Origin: Massilia pinisoli
GTDB taxonomy: Bacteria > Pseudomonadota > Gammaproteobacteria > Burkholderiales > Burkholderiaceae_D
Length of the DNA stretch: 64,000 nt
Assembly (NCBI RefSeq): GCF_024753285.1
Contig: NZ_JANUGW010000007.1
Location: 1-64,000, forward strand
Reading direction: 5' to 3'
The position numbers and the translations under genes are program-made. Shown piece by piece: positions 1-11,503 of this stretch (its first letter is position 1; every line of letters begins with the position of its first letter). Under the pieces are notes generated by a model, which worked only from the letters and a program-made list of their open reading frames with translations, did no database searches and was not told where the DNA came from.

Positions 1-25
1 AGCAAAGTAGAAATGTCCGCTTTTG
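1..25 (+). repeat. IS left subterminal repeat
   Basis: This motif matches the reverse complement of 1370-1394 at 23 of 25 bases and resembles that of 1395-1418. It is probably a transposase binding site inside the left end. Confidence 0.75.
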
Positions 26-36
26 CTAGATAGCTC

Positions 37-1362
37 ATGCTGTTGATTCCGAATGGTTTGGAGTCGAGTGTGGGCAAAGTCGGGAGCATTACGATGGAGG
101 AGTTGGAGCGCGCCGAGATCATCGACGCCAGTATCAGGGGCGAGATCACGGCAGTTATTGCGGCCAAGCGCCTTGGGCTGACGACACGTCAGGTACGCCG
201 CCTGCAAAAGCGCTTTGAGCAGGAAGGCGAGAGCGGAATGATTTCCCGGCAGCGGGGCAAGCCGAGCAACAACCGGCTTGCTCCCGAGGTGGCGCAGAAA
301 GCACTGGAGCTGGTGCGTGACTTGTATACCGACTTCGGACCGACGCTGGCATGCGAACAGCTGCGGGAACGGCATCAGCTGGCGTTGTCGAAGGAAACCC
401 TGCGCAACTTGATGATCGAAGCCGGACTTTGGATTCCGAAAGCGGCCCGACGCTCCCGACTGTATCAACCGCGCGAGCGACGCCCCTGCGTCGGGGAACT
501 GGTTCAGATCGATGGCAGCCGACACCACTGGTTCGAAAAGCGCGCCGATCCCTGTACATTGCTGGCGTATGTCGACGACGCGACGGGAAGAATCCTGCAT
601 CTGCACTTTGCCAGGACCGAGACGACCGCGAGCTATTTCGAGGCCACCCGACGCTACCTCGAACAACATGGCAAGCCGCAAGCCTTCTATGCGGACCGGG
701 CGGCAGTCTTTCGCTCGCCATCAGCAACGAATCGCACCCGGACCCAGTTTCAGCGCGCACTCGACGAGCTTGGAATCGAACTGATCTGCGCGAACTCGCC
801 TCAGGCGAAAGGTCGCGTGGAACGCCTGAACCGCACATTGCAGGATCGGCTGGTCAAGGGCTTGCGACTGGAAGCGATCAGTGACATCGAGACTGCCAAC
901 ACATGGAGTCACAACTTCATTCAACGCTACAACGCAGGCTTTTCCCGCGTCCCGCGCAACCAGTTTGACGCCCACATGCCACTTCAGCCAAGTGACGACC
1001 TGGCACTCATCCTGGCCCTGCACGATCGCCGCAAGCTCTCTACGAAACTGACCCTGCAACATGCCGCATTGCAGTACCTCGTCGAAGACCGGCCCAGTAC
1101 ACGTGGACTCATCGGTCAACCCATCGATATCTACACCTATCCCGATGGCCGCGTGGAATTGCGTGCACATGGCGACATCCTCGCCTACACCACGCTCGAA
1201 ATCCCACGCATGAACAAGGCAATCGACGTCGATAGCAAGACTCTCCACCATCTCGTCGACAAGAAGGTGCGCAACCGCCACTACCGCGACAATCAGCCTG
1301 CCGCCGTCATCGCTCAGGGTGTTAGCTCAGCAAAGAAAACGTCCGCTCAAAAGCGTGTTTGA
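37..1362 (+). CDS. ISNCY family DDE transposase
   Basis: This is the transposase that moves the flanking element. An N-terminal helix-turn-helix (about residues 25-70, including RLGLTTRQVRRLQKRF) precedes an integrase-like catalytic core. The likely DDE triad is Asp159 (QIDGS), Asp220 (FYADR) and Glu262 (GRVERLNRT). The 441-residue length is typical of ISNCY transposases, and the frame is open and complete, so the copy may be active. The ATG at 37 gives the longest frame. The ATG at 94 (MEELERAEII) has a better upstream GGGAG and fits the usual family start, so the true protein may be 19 residues shorter. The final codons overlap a further copy of the end motif at 1329-1353. Confidence 0.85.
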   Translation: MLLIPNGLESSVGKVGSITMEELERAEIIDASIRGEITAVIAAKRLGLTTRQVRRLQKRFEQEGESGMISRQRGKPSNNRLAPEVAQKALELVRDLYTDFGPTLACEQLRERHQLALSKETLRNLMIEAGLWIPKAARRSRLYQPRERRPCVGELVQIDGSRHHWFEKRADPCTLLAYVDDATGRILHLHFARTETTASYFEATRRYLEQHGKPQAFYADRAAVFRSPSATNRTRTQFQRALDELGIELICANSPQAKGRVERLNRTLQDRLVKGLRLEAISDIETANTWSHNFIQRYNAGFSRVPRNQFDAHMPLQPSDDLALILALHDRRKLSTKLTLQHAALQYLVEDRPSTRGLIGQPIDIYTYPDGRVELRAHGDILAYTTLEIPRMNKAIDVDSKTLHHLVDKKVRNRHYRDNQPAAVIAQGVSSAKKTSAQKRV

Positions 1363-1369
1363 AATCCTA

Positions 1370-1418
1370 CAAAAGCGGTCATTTCAACTTTGCTTAAAGC
1401 GGACATTTTAACTTTGCC
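1370..1418 (-). repeat. IS right end, two tandem copies of the subterminal repeat
   Basis: Two adjacent copies (1370-1394 and 1395-1418) of the motif found at 1-25 lie here in inverted orientation. The spacing is 25 bp with no gap, which suggests two transposase contacts on the same DNA face-repeat. Confidence 0.75.
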
Positions 1419-1485
1419 TTTACACACCCTATGATTGCAGCGGACGTGCATATAACGTTGACGTAGACGTATCACAATACGTCGG

Positions 1486-1989
1486 TCATCCCGATTTCTT
1501 GCGCCGCTCCGCCAGCCGCTTGATGGCCGCGATGAGCGTCGCGTTCTGCGGCGTCTCCGGCAAACTCTCTCCCAATTCCTCGAACGCCTCCACCGCCGTC
1601 GGCGGCAACGTCAGCGAGGACGGCTTCAGCTCTTCGCGCACGGGCACGTTCGGGCGCATCTGGATCTTGATGCGCACGTTCTCCACCTGCCATCCCTTCT
1701 TCTGCAAGCCCGCCTGCAGCTTCGGCAGCTGCTGCTTGAGCTTGGCCGCCACGGCCGAGGAGGGCACGGCGAGCGTGAGCGCGCCGTCCTGGAACGACAG
1801 TACCTCGCAGCCGGCGTACATCGGCGGCAGGATGTTCTTGACGTCGCGCTGCAGGTTTCCCACGCGCAGGGCGGTCGGCATCAGCGCGGCGAGGCGGTCG
1901 TTGGCGCGCAGGAAGTCGGTGGCGCCGAACGACGTCTTGCGGTCGCGGGTGCCGTAGATGTGGAAGGGGCGTTGATTCGAGGACTGCAT
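1486..1989 (-). CDS. dciA: DciA-like (DUF721) protein
   Basis: This 167-residue protein resembles the DUF721/DciA family, the ancestral bacterial loader of the DnaB replicative helicase, which binds DNA through a KH-like N-terminal domain. The N-terminal half carries the family pattern of a predicted helix-rich domain (FLRANDRLAALMPTALRVGNL) and strands such as VLSFQDGALTLAVPSSAVAAK. The C-terminus is variable and basic (KRLAERRKKSG). I start at the ATG at 1989 (MQSSNQRPFHIYG); longer readings upstream run into the low-similarity secA leader region. It is transcribed divergently from secA, next to which this family is often found in Burkholderiales. The IS lies 60 bp past its stop. Family assignment is by recognition and has not been verified by search. 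Confidence 0.7.
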   Translation of the reverse strand: MQSSNQRPFHIYGTRDRKTSFGATDFLRANDRLAALMPTALRVGNLQRDVKNILPPMYAGCEVLSFQDGALTLAVPSSAVAAKLKQQLPKLQAGLQKKGWQVENVRIKIQMRPNVPVREELKPSSLTLPPTAVEAFEELGESLPETPQNATLIAAIKRLAERRKKSG

Positions 1990-2234
1990 GCTCGGAACAT
2001 ACCACAGCCGCGGGCCCTGCCGCGAAGAATCGTGCGCGCTGTGCGAAATCGAATGCAGTTTGATAACATTTTTTGCCAGCCGCACTTGTGATACGCCGGG
2101 CGACCCCCAAGTGTGGCCGGATCGCATGATAAAATCGGTGGCTTTTTGCCATTGGCGCTCTCGGGAGGATATGTTTTTGCTATCATCCTGGGCTCCTCGG
2201 ACCTTTTTCGCGGCGTACTTTTGAAGAACACAGC

Positions 2235-5018
<2,784 letters not shown>

Positions 5019-5035
5019 TGCCGTAGCGCCCAACG

Positions 5036-5063
5036 AAAAGCACCCCGCGGGGTGCTTTTTTTT
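5036..5063 (+). terminator. Rho-independent terminator of secA
   Basis: A GC-rich palindrome (GCACCCCGCGGGGTGC, 5040-5055) is preceded by A residues and followed by eight T residues at 5056-5063. It begins 18 bp after the secA stop codon. Confidence 0.92.
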
Positions 5064-5172
5064 CGTCCTGGGCGCACTGTCGGATTTAATAAACTGGATA
5101 AACGATATTCATTATTTTCCCGGCGGCGCGAGCCGGGTAACATCGAGGATCCGCGTTGAACGAGGACCGACC

Positions 5173-5955
5173 ATGTTGACCGATGCCGCCGCACCGCCGC
5201 TACCGCCGCGCCGGGCGTTCGCGCCCAGCCACCCGGCCGATGGCGTGCTCATTCTCATCTATGTCGCGCTGATCTGGGTCGGCATGATCGTCGGCTTCGG
5301 CGGCGAGATCGCGCGGCACCTCAAGAACGACGACCCGCCTTATCCGCTGATCCTGCACGTGCATTCCGCCGTATTCGTGACGTGGCTGGTGGGGTACACG
5401 GCGCAGGTCCTGCTGATACGGACGGCGCGGCCGGCGCTGCACCGGCGCCTCGGCGTGGCGATGGCGTGGTGGATCGGCGTGATGGCCATCGTCGGCACGG
5501 CGACGGCCTACACGATCCAGAACCGCAACTTCGGCACGGGGCACAGCGACCCTGCATTTTTCAGCGTCCAGATGGGCGACCTGATCGGCTTCGTGGGCCT
5601 GAGCGTGGCCGGCATCGTGTATCGCAGGCGGCCCGCGGCGCACCGGCGCCTGATGCTGCTGGCGATCCTGCAACTGAGCACGGCGGGCTTCGCGCGCTGG
5701 CTCGGCGGGGCGATCGGCGCCGCGTACCCGTTCGGCCACTGGGGCCAGAGTTTCTGGGCGACGTTCCTCACGCTGCACCTGACGAACGACGTCATGGTGC
5801 TCGGCATCGGCGCCTGCGACCTCGTCACGCGCGGCCGCCTGCACCCCGCCTACGTGGCGGGCGTGATCTGGAGCTTTGGCGTGCAGGTCACGCACGTCAG
5901 CCTGTATCTGTGGCCCGCCTGGCTGCCCGTCGCGAAGATGCTGCTCGGGCATTGA
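5173..5955 (+). CDS. Multi-pass membrane protein of unknown function
   Basis: This 260-residue integral membrane protein has about seven hydrophobic segments (roughly 25-45, 60-80, 92-112, 130-150, 160-175, 195-215 and 230-250). Paired His residues lie in or near membrane segments (HVHSAVF, HLTND, HVSLYLW). The overall look is of a DUF2306-like or heme/quinone-type small membrane protein, but I see no diagnostic motif. The GAGGA upstream of ATG 5173 supports the start. It is convergent with the MerR-type regulator, with only 31 bp between the stops, so the two are unlikely to share control. Confidence 0.7.
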   Translation: MLTDAAAPPLPPRRAFAPSHPADGVLILIYVALIWVGMIVGFGGEIARHLKNDDPPYPLILHVHSAVFVTWLVGYTAQVLLIRTARPALHRRLGVAMAWWIGVMAIVGTATAYTIQNRNFGTGHSDPAFFSVQMGDLIGFVGLSVAGIVYRRRPAAHRRLMLLAILQLSTAGFARWLGGAIGAAYPFGHWGQSFWATFLTLHLTNDVMVLGIGACDLVTRGRLHPAYVAGVIWSFGVQVTHVSLYLWPAWLPVAKMLLGH

Positions 5956-5986
5956 TAAACGGTCCGCCGGTGCGGGCCGTCCGGGC

Positions 5987-6997
5987 TCAAGGCGTCATCG
6001 CCTTGCGCAGCCAGGCAATCGTCGCATCGCTGATGCCCGGGCCCATGCGCAGAAGGGGATCCGTCGCGGTGGCCTTGCGGAAGACATCGACGTCGTGCGG
6101 ATCGTTGCCGACCATGTCGTGGAACAGTGCCAGCCACTGGCGCCCGAGGTCGCGTGCGCGCGGTCCCGTCGCGTCCGGATCGGCCTGGATCTCGGCCTGC
6201 ACCTGCGCGATGAGCGGCGTCCACTCGTGGCCGCGCGCGGTGAAGTGGCGGCGCATGCGCTCGACGACTTCGGGACGCATGTGTTTGGCCCAGGCGTCGA
6301 ACTTGAGTTCGCCGACGGCCGCCTTTACGTAGTCGAAGACCGCCGCGGGCATCCCGACGGCGTCCTTCTCGCGTGCGGCCATCATGTTCAGCTTCGATGC
6401 GAGCACCGGGTCGCCGCCCGTGTCGCGCTCGAACGTCTGCAGCCAGCGCAGGGCGAAGGCCTTGGCGGCATCCGCGTTCGGCGGCACCTGCGATTCGACG
6501 AGGCCGCGCGCCTGCTCGACCATGCCTTGCCACTGGGCGCGGGCGGCGTCGCTGCGGACCATCGGCAGGCGGTCCAGTTCCTCTCTCGTGAAATAGCGTT
6601 CGTACACGTTCGTCATGTCCATGGTGTTCTCCAGTGTGGTGAGCCACGTGGACAGGTCCGGCGCGGTGCCGTGCACGAGTTGTTCGCGCACGCGCAGCAG
6701 CTGGTCGCGCAGGCGCCTGGCTTCCGCCAAGCGCACTTCGAGCGATTCCAGCTGGCGGTCGATGATCGCCAGCGGCGAGCCGGCCGGACTGTCCAGCGTG
6801 AGGCCGATGTCGGACAAGCTCATGCCGAATGCGCGCAGGGCCTGGATACGGTGCAGGCGCGCCACGTCATCGCGGTCGTAGAGCCGGTAGCCGGCATCGG
6901 AACGGGCCGAAGGACGCAGCAGCCCGATGCTGTCGTAGTGGTGCAGGGTGCGCACCGTCAGGTTGGCCAGCGCGGCCAGCTCTCCTACTTTCAGCAT
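5987..6997 (-). CDS. MerR family regulator with TipAS-like C-terminal domain
   Basis: The N-terminus (residues 1-70) is a classic MerR winged helix: LKVGELAALANLTVRTLHHY, then GLLRPSARSDAGYRLYD and the ALRAFGMSL helix. A dimerising coiled coil follows at about 85-115. The remaining 200 residues form two helical repeats resembling the TipAS ligand-binding domain, which in Streptomyces TipA binds thiopeptides. Members of this fusion act as small-molecule-responsive activators. There is no divergent target gene within 280 bp, so autoregulation or a distant target is possible. The ligand is unknown. Confidence 0.85.
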   Translation of the reverse strand: MLKVGELAALANLTVRTLHHYDSIGLLRPSARSDAGYRLYDRDDVARLHRIQALRAFGMSLSDIGLTLDSPAGSPLAIIDRQLESLEVRLAEARRLRDQLLRVREQLVHGTAPDLSTWLTTLENTMDMTNVYERYFTREELDRLPMVRSDAARAQWQGMVEQARGLVESQVPPNADAAKAFALRWLQTFERDTGGDPVLASKLNMMAAREKDAVGMPAAVFDYVKAAVGELKFDAWAKHMRPEVVERMRRHFTARGHEWTPLIAQVQAEIQADPDATGPRARDLGRQWLALFHDMVGNDPHDVDVFRKATATDPLLRMGPGISDATIAWLRKAMTP

Positions 6998-7284
6998 CGT
7001 TCCTCTCCGTTCTTCAGCGTGATGCCATGGTCAGGCCTCACGTGGCGTGAGGGTCAAGGGGATTCGGGGCCAGAAGGCGAATAATGCGTATTCGGGTCCA
7101 ACGCCGCCTGACGCAAGTCGAGATGGAAAATCGGGTAGACCTGTTTTGCCATCAGGTTTATCAGCTCATATCAGTGGCCCAAGCCGGGTGCACAGTATCG
7201 CACAACCTCTACAATTCACGCGATATATGTTACCCTTCCGCAAAATGCGCCGATATTTCGGTCATCTGAAAAGTATGCCTGACC

Positions 7285-7671
7285 ATGAATAAAATTGATT
7301 TCTCCAAATTGTCGCAATTGGCCTCCGCATCGGCTGCCGTGACCGCGACCTGCAAGTGCAGTGCCGTTCCATTGCGCGCCTGGCAAAAACTGCCTCTTTC
7401 GCTCGATCTGCACGATCTTGTGGAAATCGGGACCCTCATCGACGATCCGTACGACGAACCGACTTTCAAGGAATATCACCCGCAAGGCACGCGGTATGAG
7501 AGCGAAGACGCGCCCATTGCGCCGCGTTATTTCCCGTGCAATCGTAGCCAGGTATTATATTGTCAGGCGTGTGGACGTCATTTTTTGCAATATAACGAGG
7601 CAGGCGGCTATTTCACCGAACTGCGAATTCGTGCCTTGAGGCCGGAGTTGCTGGTTGATGCTCCACTGTAA
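7285..7671 (+). CDS. Orphan hypothetical protein with one CxxC pair
   Basis: This 128-residue cytoplasmic-looking protein has no signal peptide. Cys24 and Cys26 sit near the N-terminus, and the C-terminal part contains YCQACGRHF followed by LQYNEAGGYFTEL, a pattern I recall from orphan proteins of Burkholderiales and Pseudomonas that resemble immunity proteins. Base composition is clearly lower in GC than the flanking core genes. No partner toxin gene is adjacent. Function is unknown. Confidence 0.6.
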   Translation: MNKIDFSKLSQLASASAAVTATCKCSAVPLRAWQKLPLSLDLHDLVEIGTLIDDPYDEPTFKEYHPQGTRYESEDAPIAPRYFPCNRSQVLYCQACGRHFLQYNEAGGYFTELRIRALRPELLVDAPL

Positions 7672-8319
7672 GCGGTCGTTTTGAAACGTCGGCCTCATCG
7701 GCTCACACGCCCCAGCTTCGAGGCGTCCCCCGCGTAACATTCCTGAGCTCTCCCTTCATATCGACATGCCGCCGCCTGGGCGGCATCGCCAGACGCAGGA
7801 TTCGCCTGCCCCACGCGCCTCGCGCAGTTCTCGCTCCGCCCCCTCACGCGCGCTTCATCGCTGCCAGTCGGTCGAGGCCGACGGCTGGCAGCACACTCCT
7901 GCTGGCGCAGCCAAACAATAAAGCCGCCGGCAAAGCAGGGCGATTCAAGGTTTTTATTCCGATTGGACAAAATAATTGGAAAAACACCGGGGCTGGCGTT
8001 TGATTTATTGTAAATAAAAGCGCGGCGCGAATATTGGAAACGTTGGGTGCCGTATGAATGTCTCAAATATACACTCAGAAAATTCCTATTGTGCGCACGT
8101 CATTTCTTTTTATATTGACACGGTTGATTATCAAACAAGATAATTCTGCCGCTAAAGAATGAGCCGGCGCCGCCTGTAATCAATTGTCCAGGGGCTATTT
8201 TCAATTTCTCGTAATGCAGCCAGCATTTCCTTTCAATTATTTGGATTTCATGTGCGGCAATTTATACATCGAAGTCTTTGTCGCACATTCACCCGAAGCA
8301 TGCAGAACAATACTAAAAA
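7672..8319. other. Long intergenic region without a recognisable gene
   Basis: This is 648 bp of mixed composition. The first 250 bp are GC-rich and include an imperfect hairpin at 7860-7892 (GCTGCCAG pairing with CTGGCAGC) without a T run. From about 7960 to 8319 the sequence is strongly AT-rich for this genome, and it probably contains the promoter of the oxygenase-exporter pair. I see no convincing reading frame on either strand. Confidence 0.6.
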
Positions 8320-9333
8320 ATGAATAATACTTGTCTTTTCAAATTGACCGACACCGAACGCGATCGCCTCGGTAGCGCGTTAAGCAAGATCGCGTACGAT
8401 CCCAGCGGCTCCCTGGCCTATATCACTGATTTGCGCATGACAGCGATTTCGACCCTACCGCGACGTATCATCGACGCGCTTTCCGAACAGCGCGCATCCA
8501 TCCAGCCAAGCTCGCATCTCGTTTTTGAAAACCTGCCGACGGACGAGCAGGTCTTCACGACGCCGGATCCGGACGTCTTCACGCCCGGATCCAAGAGCGG
8601 GCACGTCAGTGAAAACCTGATCATGGCTTTCGCGGCGCTGATCGGCGAACCGTATTCGATCCTGTTCGAAGGGGGAGACATCGTGAACAATCTCATCCCG
8701 ACCAGGCGTGCAAAACGTGAATACACCGGCCTGGGTTCCGAAGTGGAACTGGATTTTCACATCGAGAACGCCGCATTGAAGTTCATGGGGGACTTCAATT
8801 TCTCGCCGCTGGGCCTGTTGCTGACCGGAGTCCGTCACGACCCGGAAGGGCCGCTCACCCGTCTGGCGGATGCGCGTATCGCCCTGCAGAACCTGACTGC
8901 GGAAGACATCGAATGCCTGCGCATGCCGCTTTACCGCATCAAAGTCCCTTATCGCTGGCGCCGAGGCAATATCGTTCAGACCGAACCCGTACCGCTGGTG
9001 CGTGGCAGCGCAAGCCTGCCCGAGGTCAGCGCGGTGTTCTATCCGGACATGGTGGAAGCTCAATCGAGCGCTGCGGCCGCCGCAATGGCGAATTTCTATG
9101 CGGCGATACGCGAAAGTTCATTCGGCATCGATGTCACGCCTGGCCGCCTCGTGTATATCGACAATCGCTTCACCTTGCATTCCCGAGACAAGTTCAGCGG
9201 CACGAATGACGAGTTTGGCAACCCGATGCGCTGGGTGCAGCGGGTCTTCGTCGCGGCCAACCTATGGAACCACCGGAATCTCAATCTGGTGAAGTCTCGT
9301 GTGTTCCAGCCGGGGGAAACCGTAGAATGCTGA
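8320..9333 (+). CDS. Fe(II)/2-oxoglutarate-dependent amino-acid hydroxylase-like oxygenase
   Basis: This resembles the clavaminate synthase-like group (AsnO, VioC and lysine hydroxylases), which hydroxylates the side chain of free amino acids using Fe(II), O2 and 2-oxoglutarate. The iron ligands would be His147 and Glu149 (DFHIEN) and distal His287 (FTLHSRDKF). The 2-oxoglutarate-binding Arg would be Arg304 or Arg308 (MRWVQRVF). HxE rather than HxD is typical of this group. The length of 337 residues fits. The stop overlaps the start of the next gene by 7 bp, so hydroxylation and transport are probably coupled. The substrate cannot be read from the sequence. Composition is less GC-rich than the core genes, which suggests transfer. 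Confidence 0.75.
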   Translation: MNNTCLFKLTDTERDRLGSALSKIAYDPSGSLAYITDLRMTAISTLPRRIIDALSEQRASIQPSSHLVFENLPTDEQVFTTPDPDVFTPGSKSGHVSENLIMAFAALIGEPYSILFEGGDIVNNLIPTRRAKREYTGLGSEVELDFHIENAALKFMGDFNFSPLGLLLTGVRHDPEGPLTRLADARIALQNLTAEDIECLRMPLYRIKVPYRWRRGNIVQTEPVPLVRGSASLPEVSAVFYPDMVEAQSSAAAAAMANFYAAIRESSFGIDVTPGRLVYIDNRFTLHSRDKFSGTNDEFGNPMRWVQRVFVAANLWNHRNLNLVKSRVFQPGETVEC

Positions 9334-10247
9334 ATATCTTCTTGTCGGTCTTGCCGATTTTCCTGCTCATCACGGCGGGTTATGTGGCCAAGAACCGCTT
9401 CGTGCGAGACGACGGCTTCTGGAAAGCCGCGGATAAACTCGTGTATTACGTTTTCTTTCCATCGCTGCTGCTGCTTGATGTAAGCGATGCGAACTTCGCC
9501 AGTGCCGACACGTCCAGTTCGATCCTGGCGACCGTGGGCGGCACGGTGCTGGTAGCGATCTTTATCCTGGTTGCCCAACGTGTGGTCACGGTGCGCAACG
9601 ATCTGTTCACGTCGATCTTCCAGGGCGGCGTGCGCTACAACTCCTACGTGTTCGTCGCATTGGCGCAGTCGCTGGCCGGCGCGGAAGGCGTGGCGATATC
9701 GGGCGTATTCGTCGCTTATATGATCGTGCTGACGAATGTGATGAGTGTGCTCGTCATGAATCATTACGGCACTGGCGGCAAGAAGTCCTTCAAGGGTACG
9801 CTGGCTGCAATGGTGCAGAACCCGCTGATCATCGGCGCCATGCTCGGCCTCGCGCTCAATGTGGCTGACTTGCATATTGCCGGCGCCGCAAGGCAGTTCC
9901 TGACGTATCTCGGCAATGCGGCAACGCCGCTCAGTTTGATGTCGGTGGGTGCCGGCCTGATGCTGGTCATGCAAGCGCGTCAGGCAATCGCAACGGGTTA
10001 TGCCGTTGGTCTCAAACTCTTGTTCATGCCGCTTTGCACCCTGACGCTGTTGAAGATCCAGGGAGCATCGGGAACGCCCGCCCATATTGCGTTGTTGTAC
10101 TCATCGGTGCCATGCGCCGGCAATGCGTACATCATGGCGCGTCAAATGGGAGGGGATTCCGAAACCATGGCCTCCATCATCACCTGGACGACGCTTTTGT
10201 CAGCGGTCACGATCACCGTCATCATTGGCACGATCACCCAGTTGTAG
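9327..10247 (+). CDS. AEC (auxin efflux carrier) family transporter
   Basis: This 306-residue inner-membrane carrier has about ten hydrophobic segments in two halves, as in the AEC family, whose bacterial members move organic acids or amino acids. The N-terminus LNIFLSVLPIFLLITAGYVA and the segment SVPCAGNAYIMARQMGGD, close to the family end signature, support the call. I start at ATG 9327, inside the end of the oxygenase gene, because an upstream start would duplicate coding sequence of that gene in another frame. The overlap implies translational coupling. It may export the hydroxylated amino acid made by the neighbour or import its substrate. Confidence 0.85.
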   Translation: MLNIFLSVLPIFLLITAGYVAKNRFVRDDGFWKAADKLVYYVFFPSLLLLDVSDANFASADTSSSILATVGGTVLVAIFILVAQRVVTVRNDLFTSIFQGGVRYNSYVFVALAQSLAGAEGVAISGVFVAYMIVLTNVMSVLVMNHYGTGGKKSFKGTLAAMVQNPLIIGAMLGLALNVADLHIAGAARQFLTYLGNAATPLSLMSVGAGLMLVMQARQAIATGYAVGLKLLFMPLCTLTLLKIQGASGTPAHIALLYSSVPCAGNAYIMARQMGGDSETMASIITWTTLLSAVTITVIIGTITQL

Positions 10248-10253
10248 CAAGCC

Positions 10254-11330
10254 TCACGTGGCGTCAGGCTCGAGGGTTCTTGCCTCGCGCAGCGCGCGCG
10301 CCTCGTGCCACAAGGTGACGAACAAGGTCATCACGACGGGGCCGATGAACAGGCCGATCAGGCCCAGCGTCTCGACACCGCCCAGGATGCCCAGCAGGAC
10401 GGCGAGGAACGGGAGTTGCGTGGCGTTGCCGATCATCGCGGGACGCACGAAATGGTCGGCCACGAACAGGACGACGACACCGAGCACGACGATCGCGACT
10501 GCGGCGATCGTCGCGCCCTGCCACGCCAGCAGTGCGGCGGCGGCGCCGAAGGCGAGGGGGGCGCCGAACGGGATGATGGCGAGGATGCCCGTCAAGGCGG
10601 CCCACAGCATGGCCGACGGCACGCCCGCGAACTGGTAGCCGATGCCCAGCAGGACGCCTTCCGCGAGGCCGACGAGCACCAGGCCGTTGACGGTGGCGCG
10701 CACGGCGACGGGCACCTTCAGCGAGAACAGCGTCCAGCGGCGCGTGCCGATCAGGTGGGCGCCGATGGCGTCCGTCTGGCGTTGCAGGGCGGCGCCGTCC
10801 TTGTAGAAGAAGAACAGGCACAGGAAGGCGAACAGGATGTCGACGAGGCGGTGCATGACGCCGCTGCCCACGCGCTTGAGGACTTCGCTCGCGGTTTGCA
10901 TGCGCCCGACGGAACCGTCCTGCAGCAGGTGCGCGAGGCCGTGCGGCTGGCCGAGCGTGGCGAGCCACCAGTTGTAGATGGCGTCGCCGGCGAACGGGAT
11001 GCGGTGCAGCCACTCGGGCGCCGCGAGGCCTTCCGTGTTGGCGTTGGCGACCAATTGCGCCAGCGCGGGCGCCTGACGCGCGGCCTGCGTGACGCCCAAG
11101 GTGAGCGGCGTGATGAAGACGATGGCCATCGCGATGGTGACGAGGGCCGCGGCGAGGATGGCGCGCCCTTTCAACGCCATGCGCACGCGCACGTACAGCG
11201 GCCAGGTGGCGATGCACAGGATGGCCGCCCACAGCAACGGCAGGATGAAGCGCTGCGTCAGGAACAGGGCGAACAGCACGATCGCCAGCGAAAAGCCGGC
11301 GCTCACTACGTCGCGTTGGTTGTCGGTCAT
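10254..11330 (-). CDS. AI-2E family (PerM-like) permease
   Basis: This 358-residue membrane protein of the AI-2E/PerM family has an N-terminal pair of helices (SLAIVLFALFLTQRFILPLL), a central soluble stretch with amphipathic helices, and a C-terminal block of helices with the motif FGAPLAFGAAAALL and the conserved DHFVRPAMIG. Family members have been linked to autoinducer-2 export or to sodium/proton exchange, so the substrate remains open. It converges on the AEC gene, with 6 bp between the stops. Confidence 0.88.
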   Translation of the reverse strand: MTDNQRDVVSAGFSLAIVLFALFLTQRFILPLLWAAILCIATWPLYVRVRMALKGRAILAAALVTIAMAIVFITPLTLGVTQAARQAPALAQLVANANTEGLAAPEWLHRIPFAGDAIYNWWLATLGQPHGLAHLLQDGSVGRMQTASEVLKRVGSGVMHRLVDILFAFLCLFFFYKDGAALQRQTDAIGAHLIGTRRWTLFSLKVPVAVRATVNGLVLVGLAEGVLLGIGYQFAGVPSAMLWAALTGILAIIPFGAPLAFGAAAALLAWQGATIAAVAIVVLGVVVLFVADHFVRPAMIGNATQLPFLAVLLGILGGVETLGLIGLFIGPVVMTLFVTLWHEARALREARTLEPDAT

Positions 11331-11503
11331 CGGTCCTCCGGGAGATGGGGCATCTTACCAAATGGGCATGCCCGCGGTCGTGATGTTTCCGATTATCAAG
11401 TGATGGACTTAAGCATGTATTAACACCGGCCGCTCACCGGTGTGCCCACCGATGAGGCGTTACAATACCGGACCTTCTTTCCATCTTTTCATTAGAGAAC
11501 GCC

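Larger units (their letters stand above)
1..1426 (+). mobile_element. ISNCY-type insertion sequence, left end cut by window edge
   Basis: The element consists of one transposase gene flanked by inverted copies of a 25-bp motif beginning AGCAAAG and containing GTCCGCTTTTG. The left copy is at 1-25. The right side has two copies in inverted orientation, at 1370-1394 and 1395-1418, followed by TTTACACA at 1419-1426. Read inwards from the right, the end is therefore TGTGTAAAGGCAAAG, and I take 1426 as the probable right terminus. If the ends are symmetrical, about 30 bp of the left end lie before base 1, so the target duplication cannot be checked. The element sits just downstream of the dciA-like gene on the opposite strand. 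Confidence 0.8.

Noticed and set aside
7084-7269. Small plus-strand frames between the MerR-type gene and the orphan gene
   Set aside because: Neither the 61- nor the 81-codon frame has a ribosome site or recognisable sequence; this is more likely promoter DNA.
7860-7892. Hairpin with an 8-bp GCTGCCAG stem considered as a terminator
   Set aside because: There is no T run on either side and it is 190 bp after the nearest stop codon; left as part of the intergenic note.
7695-8066. A minus-strand frame in the long intergenic region
   Set aside because: Short, without motif or ribosome site, and it spans a GC-rich to AT-rich junction, so no coding signature holds throughout.
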